Positions 9,250 to 18,213 of a stretch of 64,000 nucleotides of DNA are shown here, piece by piece. The translations under genes and the position numbers were made by a program. Source of the stretch: Pseudomonas sp. MUP55 (GTDB taxonomy: Bacteria; Pseudomonadota; Gammaproteobacteria; Pseudomonadales; Pseudomonadaceae); contig NZ_CP138214.1 of NCBI RefSeq assembly GCF_034043515.1, forward strand, positions 3,720,001 through 3,784,000. The letters run 5' to 3'. The notes beneath the pieces were generated by a model, which was not told the origin of the DNA, did not search any database, and was given only the letters and a program-made list of their open reading frames with translations. Each line of letters opens with the position of its first letter. Within the stretch, counting starts at the first letter, position 1.

Positions 9250-10518
9250 ATGAATTCTTTTGCGCAACCGCTGCAGAGCAACGCCCCGCTGATCAATCGC
9301 GACCGCCTGTGGCAATCCTTGATGGACCTGGCCCGGCTCGGCGCCACGGCCAAAGGCGGCGTGTGCCGCCTGGCCCTGACCGACCTTGACCGCCAGGCCC
9401 GTGACCTGTTCGTGCAGTGGTGCGAGGCCGCCGGCTGCAGCGTGACGGTGGACGCCATCGGCAATATCTTTGCTCGCCGCGCCGGACGCAACAACGCCCT
9501 GCCCCCGGTGATGACCGGTAGCCATATCGACACCCAGCCCACCGGTGGCAAGTTCGATGGCTGCTACGGGGTGATGGCCGGCCTGGAAGTGATCCGCACC
9601 TTGAATGAGCTCAACATCCAAACCGAGGCGCCGATTGAAGTGGTGGTGTGGACCAACGAAGAAGGTTCGCGCTTTGCGCCGTGCATGATGGGCTCCGGGG
9701 TGTTCGCCGGTAAGTTCGACCTGCAGGACACCCTCGACAAGCAGGACGAGCACGGCCTGTCGGTGGGCGCGGAATTGCAGCGCATCGGTTATGCCGGTTC
9801 CCGCGCCGTGCTGGGCCATCCGGTGGGCGCGTATTTCGAGGCGCATATCGAACAGGGCCCGGTGCTGGAAGACCAGGCCACCACCCTCGGCGTGGTGATG
9901 GGTTGCCTGGGTCAGAAATGGTTCGACCTGACCCTCACCGGCGTCGAAGCCCACGCAGGCCCGACGCCGATGCATCTGCGCAAGGACGCCCTGGTGGGCG
10001 CCGCCGAGGTGGTCAGCGCGGTCAACCGCATCGCCCATCAGCAGCAGCCGCACGCCTGCGGCACCGTCGGCTGTCTGAGCCTGCACCCCGGTTCGCGCAA
10101 CGTGATTCCAGGCCAGGTGCACATGACAATCGACTTGCGCCACCTGCACGCAGACAAGCTGCAAGCCATGGTCGACGAAGTGCGCAGCGTGATCCAAACC
10201 AGCACCGCCCGGCACGGCCTCACGTATGAACTGACCCCCACCGCCGACTTCCCACCCCTGGACTTCAATCCCATCTGTGTGAACGCCGTGCGCGACGGCG
10301 CCAGCGCCCTGGGCTTGAGCCATATGGATATCGTCAGCGGCGCCGGGCATGACGCGATCTTCGTTGCCGAACTCGGCCCGGCCGGGATGATCTTTGTGCC
10401 ATGCGAAGGCGGCATCAGCCATAACGAAATCGAAAACGCCGCACCGGATGACCTGGCGGCAGGCTGCGCGGTACTGCTGCGCGCCATGGTCAATGCGGCG
10501 CAGGGAGTTCAGCCATGA
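9250..10518 (+). CDS. Zn-dependent amidohydrolase, N-carbamoyl-L-amino-acid hydrolase / allantoate amidohydrolase family (M20)
   Basis: 422 residues with all metal-binding landmarks of this M20 branch: GSHIDTQPTGGKFDG (His and Asp), NEEGSRF (Glu), HIEQGPVLE (His, Glu) and a C-terminal SGAGHDA histidine. A dimerisation domain lies in between, with GVEAHAGPTPM. These enzymes hydrolyse N-carbamoyl amino acids, beta-ureidopropionate or allantoate. The start at 9250 follows CCGGAGA at a 6-base spacing. Position between a urea/amide-type importer and an amidase suggests that the imported compound is its substrate. The exact substrate cannot be read from sequence. Confidence 0.85.
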   Translation: MNSFAQPLQSNAPLINRDRLWQSLMDLARLGATAKGGVCRLALTDLDRQARDLFVQWCEAAGCSVTVDAIGNIFARRAGRNNALPPVMTGSHIDTQPTGGKFDGCYGVMAGLEVIRTLNELNIQTEAPIEVVVWTNEEGSRFAPCMMGSGVFAGKFDLQDTLDKQDEHGLSVGAELQRIGYAGSRAVLGHPVGAYFEAHIEQGPVLEDQATTLGVVMGCLGQKWFDLTLTGVEAHAGPTPMHLRKDALVGAAEVVSAVNRIAHQQQPHACGTVGCLSLHPGSRNVIPGQVHMTIDLRHLHADKLQAMVDEVRSVIQTSTARHGLTYELTPTADFPPLDFNPICVNAVRDGASALGLSHMDIVSGAGHDAIFVAELGPAGMIFVPCEGGISHNEIENAAPDDLAAGCAVLLRAMVNAAQGVQP

Positions 10519-11921
10519 GCGAGATCGGCCAACTGACAGCGGTGCAACTGCTGCAGCATTTTCGCGACAAGCGCTTGTCGCCGGTGGAAGTCACAGAAGA
10601 TGCGCTGTTGCGTATCGAGCGGCACAACCCGGTGGTGAACGCTTATTGCCATGTGGACCCGGAGGGCGCGTTGAACGCGGCACGCGCCGCCGAACAACGC
10701 TGGCTCAAAGGCCAACCCTGCGGCGCGCTGGACGGCGTGCCGGTATCGATCAAGGACCTGACGTTGACAGCGGGCATGCCCACCCGCAAGGGCTCGCGCA
10801 CCACCGCCTCCGACGGGCCGTGGGACGTCGACGCGCCGTTCACGGCCTTCATGCGCAAGGCCGGCGCGGTATTGCTGGGCAAGACCACCACCCCGGAGTT
10901 CGGCTGGAAAGGCGTCACCGACAACCCGCTGTACGGCATCACGCGCAACCCCTGGGACACGCGCACCACGGCGGGCGGTTCATCCGGCGGTGCCGGTGCG
11001 GCGGCTGCGCTGAACCTGGGCGTGCTGCACCAGGGCAGCGACGCGGGCGGCTCGATTCGGATTCCCTGTGCATTCACCGGCACCTTCGGCATCAAGCCGA
11101 CCTTCGGTTATGTGCCGCAATGGCCGGCAAGCTCCATGACGATTCTGTCGCACCTGGGCCCAATGACGCGCACCGTGGAAGACAGCGTGCTGATGCTAAA
11201 GGCCGTGGCACAACCGGACGCGCGGGACGGCCTGATCGGTGCACCCAGAGCCACGCCATGGCTGACGCCGGGCACTGACCTGAAAGGACTGCGTATCGCC
11301 TACAGCCCCACCTTCGGTTACGTGCAGGTCGACCCGCAAGTGGCCAAGGTGGTCGCCGCCGCCGTCGACGGCCTGGTGCAGCTGGGCGCCCAGGTTGAGC
11401 AGATCGATCCGGGCTTCAGTGATCCGCTGGAGGTGTTCAGCACCTTGTGGGCCGCCGGCGCTGCGCGCTTGACGCGCGGCATGAGCGACGCGCACAAGCA
11501 ACTGCTCGATCCGGGTTTGCTGCGCATTGCACAACAGGGCGAGCGCTTGAGCCTGGATGATTTCAACGCGGCCCTGGAAGCACGTGCGGCGCTGGTGGCC
11601 CGGATGGCGGCGTTCCATGAGCATTACGACGTGCTGGTGTCACCGATGATGCCGATCACCGCGTTCGCGGCCGGGCACAACGTACCGCCCGGTTCCGGCC
11701 TGCAGGAATGGACGCAGTGGACGCCGTTCACCTACCCCTTCAACCTCACCCAGCAACCCGCCGCGTCGGTACCCTGCGGGCTGGCGGCGAATGGCTTGCC
11801 GGTGGGGTTGCATGTGGTGGCTGCGCGGTTTGCCGATGAGCAGGTGTTGCGGGTGTGCCAGGCATATGCAAGTGCATTTCCCACCGAGCATCTGCAAACA
11901 CCGATCACCCCAACACCCTAG
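10515..11921 (+). CDS. Amidase (amidase-signature family)
   Basis: 468 residues, the normal size. The Ser-cisSer-Lys triad is visible: Lys80 in VSIKDL, the glycine-rich TAGGSSGGAGAA, and the nucleophile in GSDAGGSIRIP. The ATG overlaps the hydrolase stop by 4 bp, so the two enzymes are co-translated. It probably releases ammonia from an amide made or imported by the preceding gene products. Members range from glutamyl-tRNA amidotransferase subunit A to aryl and aliphatic amidases; the operon context argues for a catabolic one. Confidence 0.85.
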   Translation: MSEIGQLTAVQLLQHFRDKRLSPVEVTEDALLRIERHNPVVNAYCHVDPEGALNAARAAEQRWLKGQPCGALDGVPVSIKDLTLTAGMPTRKGSRTTASDGPWDVDAPFTAFMRKAGAVLLGKTTTPEFGWKGVTDNPLYGITRNPWDTRTTAGGSSGGAGAAAALNLGVLHQGSDAGGSIRIPCAFTGTFGIKPTFGYVPQWPASSMTILSHLGPMTRTVEDSVLMLKAVAQPDARDGLIGAPRATPWLTPGTDLKGLRIAYSPTFGYVQVDPQVAKVVAAAVDGLVQLGAQVEQIDPGFSDPLEVFSTLWAAGAARLTRGMSDAHKQLLDPGLLRIAQQGERLSLDDFNAALEARAALVARMAAFHEHYDVLVSPMMPITAFAAGHNVPPGSGLQEWTQWTPFTYPFNLTQQPAASVPCGLAANGLPVGLHVVAARFADEQVLRVCQAYASAFPTEHLQTPITPTP

Positions 11922-11927
11922 ATCCAA

Positions 11928-12016
11928 TGTGGGAGGGGGCTTGCCCCCGATAGCAGTGGTTCAGTCAGCTCATCTATCACTGACCCACCGCAATCGGGAG
12001 CAAGCCCCCTCCCACA
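11928..12016. repeat. REPIN
   Basis: Facing arms tgtgggaggggg and ccccctcccaca, 89 bp end to end, between the amidase stop and the LysR gene. It may also end the operon transcript, as the arms form a strong hairpin. Confidence 0.85.
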
Positions 12017-12066
12017 GTTTTGACCGCATTCCACTACAATGCCCTCCATTCATTCCCGGGGGCTTC

Positions 12067-12930
12067 ATGGACATCGAACTGGCACGCACCTTCCTCGAAA
12101 TTACCCGCTGCGGCAGCCTGGCCGCGGCGGCGGAGAAACTGCACGTCACCCAGACCGCCATCACCGCACGGGTCAAAAACCTGGAAAACCAGTTGGGCAG
12201 TACGCTGTTCGTGCGCAACCGCGCCGGCGCCAGGCTGACCGCCGATGGCGAGGCCTTCGTGGTGTACGCCAACCAGTTGCTGCAGACCTGGGAAGCCGCC
12301 CGCCGTGACCTGCCGTTGCCCGATGGCTATCGCAACGTGCTGCACATCGGCGGTGAAGTCAGCCTGTGCAACCCGTTGATGCTTGGCTGGGCCAAGGCGC
12401 TGCGCGAGCGGATTCCGGGCCATGCGCTGCGCACGGAAGTGCGTGAAGGCGAGTACCTGCTGCGCCAGTTGGAGTTGGGCGTGCTCGACGCCGCACTGGT
12501 GTTCCAGCCGCACTACTGGCCGGGGTTGCAGGTGGAGCAGGTGCTGGAAGAAAAACTGATCCTGGTGCAACTGGCGAGCAAACCCGAGCCCTACGTGTAT
12601 ATCGATTGGGGCCCGGGCTTTCGTCAGCAGCACGACGCCGCCCTGCCCGACCGTGCACGCGCTGCCGTGAGTTTCAACCTGGGGCCGCTGGCGTTGCAGT
12701 ACATCCTGGAGAACGGCGGCGCCGGGTATTTCCGCACGCGGGTGGTGCAGAGCTACCTGGACAGCGGCGTGATGCAGCGGGTGGCCAAGGCGCCGGAATT
12801 CAGTTTCCCGACCTACCTGGTGTACGCGCGGGCGCGGGATTCAGCGGTGCTGCAGCAGGCATTGACGCTGTTGCGCGAGGTGGTCAAGGCAGAGGACGAT
12901 TGGTCGCAACGCTGGGACCCGCTGATTTGA
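12067..12930 (+). CDS. LysR-family transcriptional regulator
   Basis: 287 residues. The N-terminal helix-turn-helix (FLEITRCGSLAAAAEKLHVT and SRV-equivalent TARVKNLENQLGSTLF) is followed by a LysR substrate-binding domain. An open frame extends upstream into the REPIN, but ATG 12067 gives the canonical MDIELARTFLEI start and has GGGGG shortly upstream. The target is not evident; it may act on the preceding catabolic operon. Confidence 0.85.
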   Translation: MDIELARTFLEITRCGSLAAAAEKLHVTQTAITARVKNLENQLGSTLFVRNRAGARLTADGEAFVVYANQLLQTWEAARRDLPLPDGYRNVLHIGGEVSLCNPLMLGWAKALRERIPGHALRTEVREGEYLLRQLELGVLDAALVFQPHYWPGLQVEQVLEEKLILVQLASKPEPYVYIDWGPGFRQQHDAALPDRARAAVSFNLGPLALQYILENGGAGYFRTRVVQSYLDSGVMQRVAKAPEFSFPTYLVYARARDSAVLQQALTLLREVVKAEDDWSQRWDPLI

Positions 12931-12988
12931 ATCACCCTGCGCCTGCGCGCATGCTAGCCTGCGGGTGTTTCCTTTCGCAGCCTTACCG

Positions 12989-13993
12989 ATGAACAAGAAA
13001 AAGTCCGTCACCATCAGCGACATCGCCAAACGGGTGGGCATGACCACCATCACCGTGTCCCGGGCGCTGAGCAAACCTGACCTGGTCAAACCCGCCACCC
13101 TGGCGCGCATTCTGGAAGTGGCGCGTGAGCTGGACTACGTGCCCAACGCCTTTGCACGCGGGCTCAAGCGCAGCGAAAGCCTGATCATCGGGGTGATCAC
13201 CGCGTCGGTGGACAACCCGTTCTACAGCGAAATGATCAAGGCGATTTCCCGCGAAGCGAAAAAGCACGGCTACACCATCATGCTGGTGGACACCGACGAA
13301 CTGGAGGAACTGGAAAGCAAGGCCGTCGATACCCTGCTGGGGTATCGCGTGGCGGGGATCATCCTGTCGCCGGTCTCCGATGAGCCGAGCTACCAGCCCG
13401 ACTATCTGGAGCGCCTGGGCAATGGCAAGACACCGGTGGTGCTGCTAGACCGCACGATCCACGACAGCCCGTTCAGCCGCGTGGTGCTCGACAACTACCA
13501 CAGCGGCATCCAGGCCGCACACTACCTGCTGCGCCAGACCCCGAACCTCAAGCGCCTGCTGGTGCTGACCGGCCCCGAGCACTCGCGCATCACCGTCGAA
13601 CGCCTCAAGGGCCTGCGCGAAGTGCTGGCCGAGCATCCCCAGGTGCAGGTCGAAGTGCAGGCCGGGGACTACACGTTGATGCCGTCCTACCTGCACACCC
13701 TCGACTACCTCGCCGCGCACTCGGCACCGGATGCGATCATGGGCTTCAATCAGTTGATCACCCTCGGCGCCCTGCGCGCCTTGCGCATGCACAACATCGC
13801 CCACGACAGCCTGACCATCTGCGGCATCGACCGCCTGCCCTTCGCCGATATTTTCGGCGTGCCGATTGCTTGCGTGGCCCACGACGCCTCGCTGGCCGGC
13901 AGCAGCGCGGTGCGCCTGCTGCTCGATCGCCTGCAAGACCCGCACAAGCCACGGGACAAGGTGGTCATCGCCGGGCAACTGGAGAACGGCTAG
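12989..13993 (+). CDS. LacI-family transcriptional regulator
   Basis: 334 residues. The LacI headpiece is clear (TISDIAKRVGMTTITVSRALS, then the hinge YVPNAFARGLKRS), followed by a sugar-binding periplasmic-type fold (IGVITASVDNPFYSEM). It is encoded towards the polyol/sugar cluster on the opposite strand and overlaps the SDR gene tail to tail by 4 bp (shared CTAG). A LacI-type palindrome stands before the binding-protein gene of that cluster (21703-21722), so it probably represses it. Confidence 0.9.
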   Translation: MNKKKSVTISDIAKRVGMTTITVSRALSKPDLVKPATLARILEVARELDYVPNAFARGLKRSESLIIGVITASVDNPFYSEMIKAISREAKKHGYTIMLVDTDELEELESKAVDTLLGYRVAGIILSPVSDEPSYQPDYLERLGNGKTPVVLLDRTIHDSPFSRVVLDNYHSGIQAAHYLLRQTPNLKRLLVLTGPEHSRITVERLKGLREVLAEHPQVQVEVQAGDYTLMPSYLHTLDYLAAHSAPDAIMGFNQLITLGALRALRMHNIAHDSLTICGIDRLPFADIFGVPIACVAHDASLAGSSAVRLLLDRLQDPHKPRDKVVIAGQLENG

Positions 13994-14715
13994 CGGCTGG
14001 TGTAGCCGCCATCGATGGGCAGGCTCACGCCGCTGATCATGCTCGCGGCGTCGCTGAGCAGGAACAGCACGGGCAACGCCACCTCCACGGTTTGCGCAAA
14101 ACGGCCCAGCGGAATCGCCGCCAGCGCCGGATCGCGCTTGGCCGGATCAGACCAGGCCATGGTCGCCATGGGCGTCAGCGTGACGGTGGGGTTGATGCTG
14201 TTGACGCGAATGCCGAAGCGCCCCCATTCAGCGCATTGCACGCGGGTGATCGCATCGAGCGCGGCCTTGGAGGCGCAGTAACCGAGGTGATCGTCCAGGG
14301 CCACCAGCGACGCCTGGCTGGACACGTTGACGATACTGCCGCCCAGGCCAGCCTCGATCATTTTCGCCGCCACGCGACTGGCCACTTGCGCAGCGGCGCG
14401 GGCATTGACGTGCATGACCTGATCGAAGGCCTCGGCGCTGATGGCGGCGGCCGGTTCCAGGCGGGAAATACCGGCGCAGTTGACCAGGCCGTGCAGCGGT
14501 GGCAGCTCGTTAAGGGCGGTGTCGAGGGCACGGCTGTCGGCAATGTCCAGGCACAGAGTGCGGCACCCCAGTTGCGCGAGCGCCTGCGCGTCACGCCCCA
14601 GGGCAAACACCTCGGCGCCGCTGAGCATGAGCTGACGGGCGATTTCGCGACCGATGCCACTGCTGGCGCCGGTGACAAGGATGCGCTGGCCGGTGAAGTC
14701 AAAGGTGGCATGCAT
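13990..14715 (-). CDS. Short-chain dehydrogenase/reductase (xylulose-reductase-like)
   Basis: 241 residues of a classical SDR: TGASSGIGREIA cofactor loop, NCAG (LVNCAGIS), catalytic Ser in NVSSQAS and YCASK for Tyr/Lys. The overall pattern (short protein, PLHGLVNCAG, DGGYTSR end) resembles L-xylulose/carbonyl reductases. It is the last gene of the minus-strand polyol cluster but is separated from the kinase by a tandem array of about 850 bp. Its ATG at 14715 is preceded by CGGGAA. It would interconvert a ketose and a polyol. Confidence 0.85.
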   Translation of the reverse strand: MHATFDFTGQRILVTGASSGIGREIARQLMLSGAEVFALGRDAQALAQLGCRTLCLDIADSRALDTALNELPPLHGLVNCAGISRLEPAAAISAEAFDQVMHVNARAAAQVASRVAAKMIEAGLGGSIVNVSSQASLVALDDHLGYCASKAALDAITRVQCAEWGRFGIRVNSINPTVTLTPMATMAWSDPAKRDPALAAIPLGRFAQTVEVALPVLFLLSDAASMISGVSLPIDGGYTSR

Positions 14716-14852
14716 AAATAAAATTCCCGAAACAATGATGATCCCTGTGGGAGGGGGCTTGCCCCCGATGAGGCCGTGTCAGCCAATGCAGCGGTGACTG
14801 ACCCACCGCCATCGGGAGCAAGCCCCCTCCCACATTTTTGGACTGGGTTGGG

Positions 14853-14894
14853 TCAGGCAGTCTGCAGGTCGTGCATGATCAAAAGTGGCTGCAT
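14853..14894 (-). other. Chimeric 13-codon mini-ORF, array copy 1
   Basis: Reads M-Q-P-L-L-I-M-H-D-L-Q-T-A then TGA. The first residues match the SDR start (M-H-A-T-F), the last nine match the kinase end (P-I-M-H-N-L-Q-A-T). A GGAGGG lies 8 bases before the ATG. Expression is not known. Confidence 0.45.
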
Positions 14895-15032
14895 AAATAA
14901 AACCCTCCAAACAATGAAGATCCCCTGTGGGAGGGGGCTCGCCCCCGATGAGGCCGTGTCAGCCAATGCAGCTGTGACTGACCCACCGCCATCGGGGGCA
15001 AGCCCCCTCCCACATTTTTGAACTGGGCTGGG

Positions 15033-15074
15033 TCAGGCAGTCTGCAGGTCCTGCATGATCGAAAATGACTGCAT
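15033..15074 (-). other. Chimeric 13-codon mini-ORF, array copy 2
   Basis: Reads M-Q-S-F-S-I-M-Q-D-L-Q-T-A then TGA, same structure as copy 1. Upstream sequence is GAAGGGC rather than GGAGGG. Confidence 0.45.
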
Positions 15075-15211
15075 AAATAAAGCCCTTCAAACAATGAAGA
15101 TCCCTGTGGGAGGGGGCTTGCCCCCGATGAGGCCGTGTCAGCCAATATAGCTATGACTGAACCACCGCCATCGGGGGCAAGCCCCCTCCCACATTTTTGA
15201 ACTGGGTTGGG

Positions 15212-15253
15212 TCAGGCAGTCTGCAGGTCCTGCATGATCGAAAATGGCTGCAT
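15212..15253 (-). other. Chimeric 13-codon mini-ORF, array copy 3
   Basis: Reads M-Q-P-F-S-I-M-Q-D-L-Q-T-A then TGA, with GGAGGG 8 bases upstream of the ATG. Confidence 0.45.
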
Positions 15254-15391
15254 AAATAAAACCCTCCAAACAATGAAGATCCCCTGTGGGAGGGGGCTTG
15301 CCCCCGATGAGGCCGTGTCAGCCAATGCAGCTGTGACTGACCCACCGCCATCGGGAGCAAGCCCCCTCCCACATTTTTGGACTGGGTTGGG

Positions 15392-15433
15392 TCAGGCAGT
15401 CTGCAGGTCCTGCATGATCGAAAATGGCTGCAT
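15392..15433 (-). other. Chimeric 13-codon mini-ORF, array copy 4
   Basis: Same peptide as copy 3, with GGAGAG at the same distance from the ATG. Closest array junction to the true kinase stop. Confidence 0.45.
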
Positions 15434-15571
15434 AAATAAAACTCTCCAAACAATGAAGATTCCCTGTGGGAGGGGGCTTGCCCCCGATGAGGCCGTGTCA
15501 GCCAATATAGCTATGACTGACCCACCGCAATCGGGAGCAAGCCCCCTCCCACATTTTTGGACCGGGTTGAG

Positions 15572-17104
15572 TCAGGTGGCTTGCAGGTTGTGCATGATCG
15601 GTTTCAAAGCCGGGTAGAGCTTCAGGTATTCGCTGAATGCCTGATCGTAGATCGCAACATTCTCGCGCTTGGGCTGCGCCCGCAGCGCCAACTGCACCCA
15701 GCCCTTGTCCATCTCCCCATCACTCACCAGCCCTACCGTGTGCGCCGCCAACAACGCAGCACCGAGCGCCGCTTCGACTTCCTGAACAATGGTGTACACC
15801 GGATAGCGCGTTACATCCGCGATGATCTGCATCCACACATCCGAATGGCTCGCCCCTCCCACCACAATCAAGCGCGGGTCTAGGGAGTGCGCGCCCTGGG
15901 AGCCGGCTTCGATGTTGTGGCGCAGGGCAAAGCTCACCCCTTCGAGCACGGCGCGGTACAGATGCAGGCGCGTGTGATACAGGTTCAGCCCGACAAAACT
16001 GCCGCTGGCGCGGTCATCCCATACCGGGCTGCGCTCGCCCATCAGGTAAGGCAGGAACAACAGCCCCTCGCTACCCGCCGGGATGCTCATCGCGCTGCGC
16101 TCCAGCAGCACCAGGCTGTCCTGGCCGGTGGCCTTGGCCTGCTGCTCCTCAGCCTGGCAGAACTGTTCGCGAAACCAGCTCACCGACGCCCCGGCGGTGA
16201 TCGCGCCGCCGAAGATGTACAGGTCGCGATGGCCGTTGTAGACATGGGGCATACTCACCAACCCATGACGCGCATCCACCTGCTGGTTGAGGTAGCCCCA
16301 GCACATGCTGGTGCCGATCATCGCCACATGGTTGCCCGGCTGCGTGACGCCCGCGGCCAGGGTCGCCATGGCCGCATCCACACCGCCGGCGAGTATCGGC
16401 GTGCCTGCCTGCAAGCCCAGGCGCCCGGCCCAGTCCTCCAGCAAACCGCCCACCACTTCACCGGAATACACCAACCGCTCAGGCATCATCGATGGCGGGA
16501 TGCCCAGTGCCTCGAGCATCTCGACGGACCAGTTGCGCGCAGCCACATCGTAGACACCGCCGATATTGCCGGCGCTGCTATGGTCCACCGCCAGCGCGCC
16601 GGTCAGGCACCAGTTGATATAGCTGTTGGGCGGCAGCAGGTAGCGCGTGTTCGCCCACACCTCAGGCTGGTGCTGCTTGAGCCAGAGCATCTTGGTAAAG
16701 CCGTAGTAACTGTCCACCGAGTTACCGGTGACGGCGAACAGTCGGTCCAGGTCCAGGTGTTCGCGCACCCACTGCACCTGCTCGCCGGCCCGCCGGTCCA
16801 TCCAGATCAGGCACGGGTGCAACGGTGTGATCTGCGCATCCACCGCGATCCCCGAGCCGCCATACAGGCTGCTGATGCACAGCGCCTTGACCTGCGCCTT
16901 CTCCACCTCGGCCTTGGCCATGCACTGCGCCACGCAGGCCTCGACCGCCTCCAGCCAGACCTGCGGCCATTGCTCGGCCCAGCGCACTTTCGGCGTATCC
17001 ACGCGATACCCCTGGCTGTGCTGGGCGATGATCGTGCCGTGGGCATCCACCAGCAGCGCCTTGGTGCTCTGGGTTCCTATGTCGACCCCCATCACGTAGT
17101 TCAT
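15572..17104 (-). CDS. FGGY-family carbohydrate kinase (xylulokinase-like)
   Basis: 510 residues, typical FGGY length. The N-terminal phosphate loop GVDIGTQSTKALL, the aspartate-bearing WMDRRAGEQ, LAGGVDAAMATLAAG and the C-terminal adenosine motif VVGGASHSDVWMQIIADV are all present. It phosphorylates a ketose or polyol after uptake. The ATG at 17104 comes 2 bases after the dehydrogenase stop, so the two are co-translated; a TTG at 17110 is the alternative. The sugar is not determined, but a tetritol or pentitol fits the neighbouring dehydrogenase. Confidence 0.88.
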   Translation of the reverse strand: MNYVMGVDIGTQSTKALLVDAHGTIIAQHSQGYRVDTPKVRWAEQWPQVWLEAVEACVAQCMAKAEVEKAQVKALCISSLYGGSGIAVDAQITPLHPCLIWMDRRAGEQVQWVREHLDLDRLFAVTGNSVDSYYGFTKMLWLKQHQPEVWANTRYLLPPNSYINWCLTGALAVDHSSAGNIGGVYDVAARNWSVEMLEALGIPPSMMPERLVYSGEVVGGLLEDWAGRLGLQAGTPILAGGVDAAMATLAAGVTQPGNHVAMIGTSMCWGYLNQQVDARHGLVSMPHVYNGHRDLYIFGGAITAGASVSWFREQFCQAEEQQAKATGQDSLVLLERSAMSIPAGSEGLLFLPYLMGERSPVWDDRASGSFVGLNLYHTRLHLYRAVLEGVSFALRHNIEAGSQGAHSLDPRLIVVGGASHSDVWMQIIADVTRYPVYTIVQEVEAALGAALLAAHTVGLVSDGEMDKGWVQLALRAQPKRENVAIYDQAFSEYLKLYPALKPIMHNLQAT

Positions 17105-17106
17105 GG

Positions 17107-18186
17107 TCAAAGCACCGGTTTGAGCAAGACCTTGATCGACTTCGTGGAATTGGCCAGCTCGAAGGCTTCGGCAAAATCATCCAGCGGGAAGTCGTGGGTC
17201 ACGATGCCTTGGGACGTCACCAGGCCGCGCTCGAACAGGTCGATGGCAATCGGGTAGCAATACGGGCCAAGGTGGGCGCCGCGCACGTCCAGCTCCTTGC
17301 GATCGCCAATGATCGACCAGTCCACGCTGGTCTCGGCGCCGAACACGCTGAACTCGACGAAACGCCCGAGCTTGCGGATCAGGTCCAGGCCCTGGGTGAC
17401 GCCGGCCGGTACGCCCGTGGTCTCGATGTACACGTCGCAGCCGTAGTTGTCGGTCAGCTCGTTGATGATCGCGCGGGCGTTGTCGCGGGACGGGTTGATC
17501 ACCACATCGGCGCCGAACTTCTTCGCCAATTCCAGGCGCTCGTCGACCATGTCGATCACCACCAGTTTCTTCGGCGTCTTCAGCGCCGCCACTTGCACCA
17601 TGCACAGGCCCAGGGTGCCGGCGCCGGCAATCACCACCACGTCATCGAGCTGGATATCGCCACGGTTGACCGTGTGGATCGAGCAGGCCATCGGCTCGAC
17701 CAGCGCCGAGTCTTCCAGGGACACCGACTCGGGGATCTTGTGCACGATGGCGGTCTTGGGAATGCGCATGTACTGCGCCATACCGCCCTCGGCCACTTCG
17801 CGCTGGAAGCCGAAGATGTTGTGCACTTCGCACATCCAATACTTGCCCGACTTGCAGAAACGGCACTTGGCGCAGGGCACGATCTGCTCGGCGATCACCT
17901 TGTCACCCACCGCCACTTCGAAGTGCTCCCCGGCGCCCTCGCCCGCCTCCACCACATAGCCAAAAAATTCGTGGCCCGGCACCACTGGCGCCTTGACCCA
18001 GGGATTGTCGCCGCCCCAGAACATCGCAGCGCCCGAGTGACACTTGCAGTCGCTGGCGCAGATGCCGCACGCGGCGATGCGGATCACCAGTTCATGGGCG
18101 CGGGCCTGGGGCCGGCCGATACGCTCCAGGCGATAGTCTTTCGGGCCGTGGCAGACGACGGCTTGCATGTGAGTGTGCTTGTCCAT
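17107..18186 (-). CDS. Zinc-dependent alcohol/polyol dehydrogenase (erythritol/threitol dehydrogenase-like)
   Basis: 359 residues of a medium-chain dehydrogenase. Catalytic zinc ligands are visible (CGICASD, GHEFFGYV), and the structural zinc cysteines occur as CAKCRFCKSGKYWMC. The Rossmann motif is GAGTLGLCMVQ. It oxidises a secondary alcohol of a sugar alcohol to the ketose that the downstream kinase would phosphorylate. The pattern reminds me of erythritol/L-threitol dehydrogenases, but sorbitol/xylitol dehydrogenases share most motifs. An AGGA lies 8 bases before the chosen ATG. Confidence 0.85.
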   Translation of the reverse strand: MDKHTHMQAVVCHGPKDYRLERIGRPQARAHELVIRIAACGICASDCKCHSGAAMFWGGDNPWVKAPVVPGHEFFGYVVEAGEGAGEHFEVAVGDKVIAEQIVPCAKCRFCKSGKYWMCEVHNIFGFQREVAEGGMAQYMRIPKTAIVHKIPESVSLEDSALVEPMACSIHTVNRGDIQLDDVVVIAGAGTLGLCMVQVAALKTPKKLVVIDMVDERLELAKKFGADVVINPSRDNARAIINELTDNYGCDVYIETTGVPAGVTQGLDLIRKLGRFVEFSVFGAETSVDWSIIGDRKELDVRGAHLGPYCYPIAIDLFERGLVTSQGIVTHDFPLDDFAEAFELANSTKSIKVLLKPVL

Positions 18187-18213
18187 GGTGTTCGGTCCTG
18201 TGTGGATAGGTGT

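Larger units (their letters stand above)
14745..15571. repeat. 180-bp tandem array (five REPIN units) built from flanking gene ends
   Basis: Five REPIN copies begin with tgtggg at 14746, 14926, 15105, 15285 and 15465, a period of 179-180 bp. Between consecutive REPINs sits a conserved 42-base open frame on the minus strand that joins a copy of the first codons of the SDR gene to a copy of the last codons of the kinase gene. The array is thus a tandem duplication of the whole kinase-to-SDR junction, not a simple REP cluster. Copies differ by a few substitutions and the junction keeps its frame in all four. Confidence 0.9.

Noticed and set aside
14745..15571. CRISPR-like regular spacing of palindromic repeats
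   Set aside because: The unit is 180 bp, the spacers are themselves repeated, and there are no cas genes; it is a tandem duplication of a gene junction with REPINs.
14776..15617. Open frames through the REPIN array on both strands
   Set aside because: They only translate the repeat (periodic PPSGASPLPHF-type peptides) and have no proper starts.
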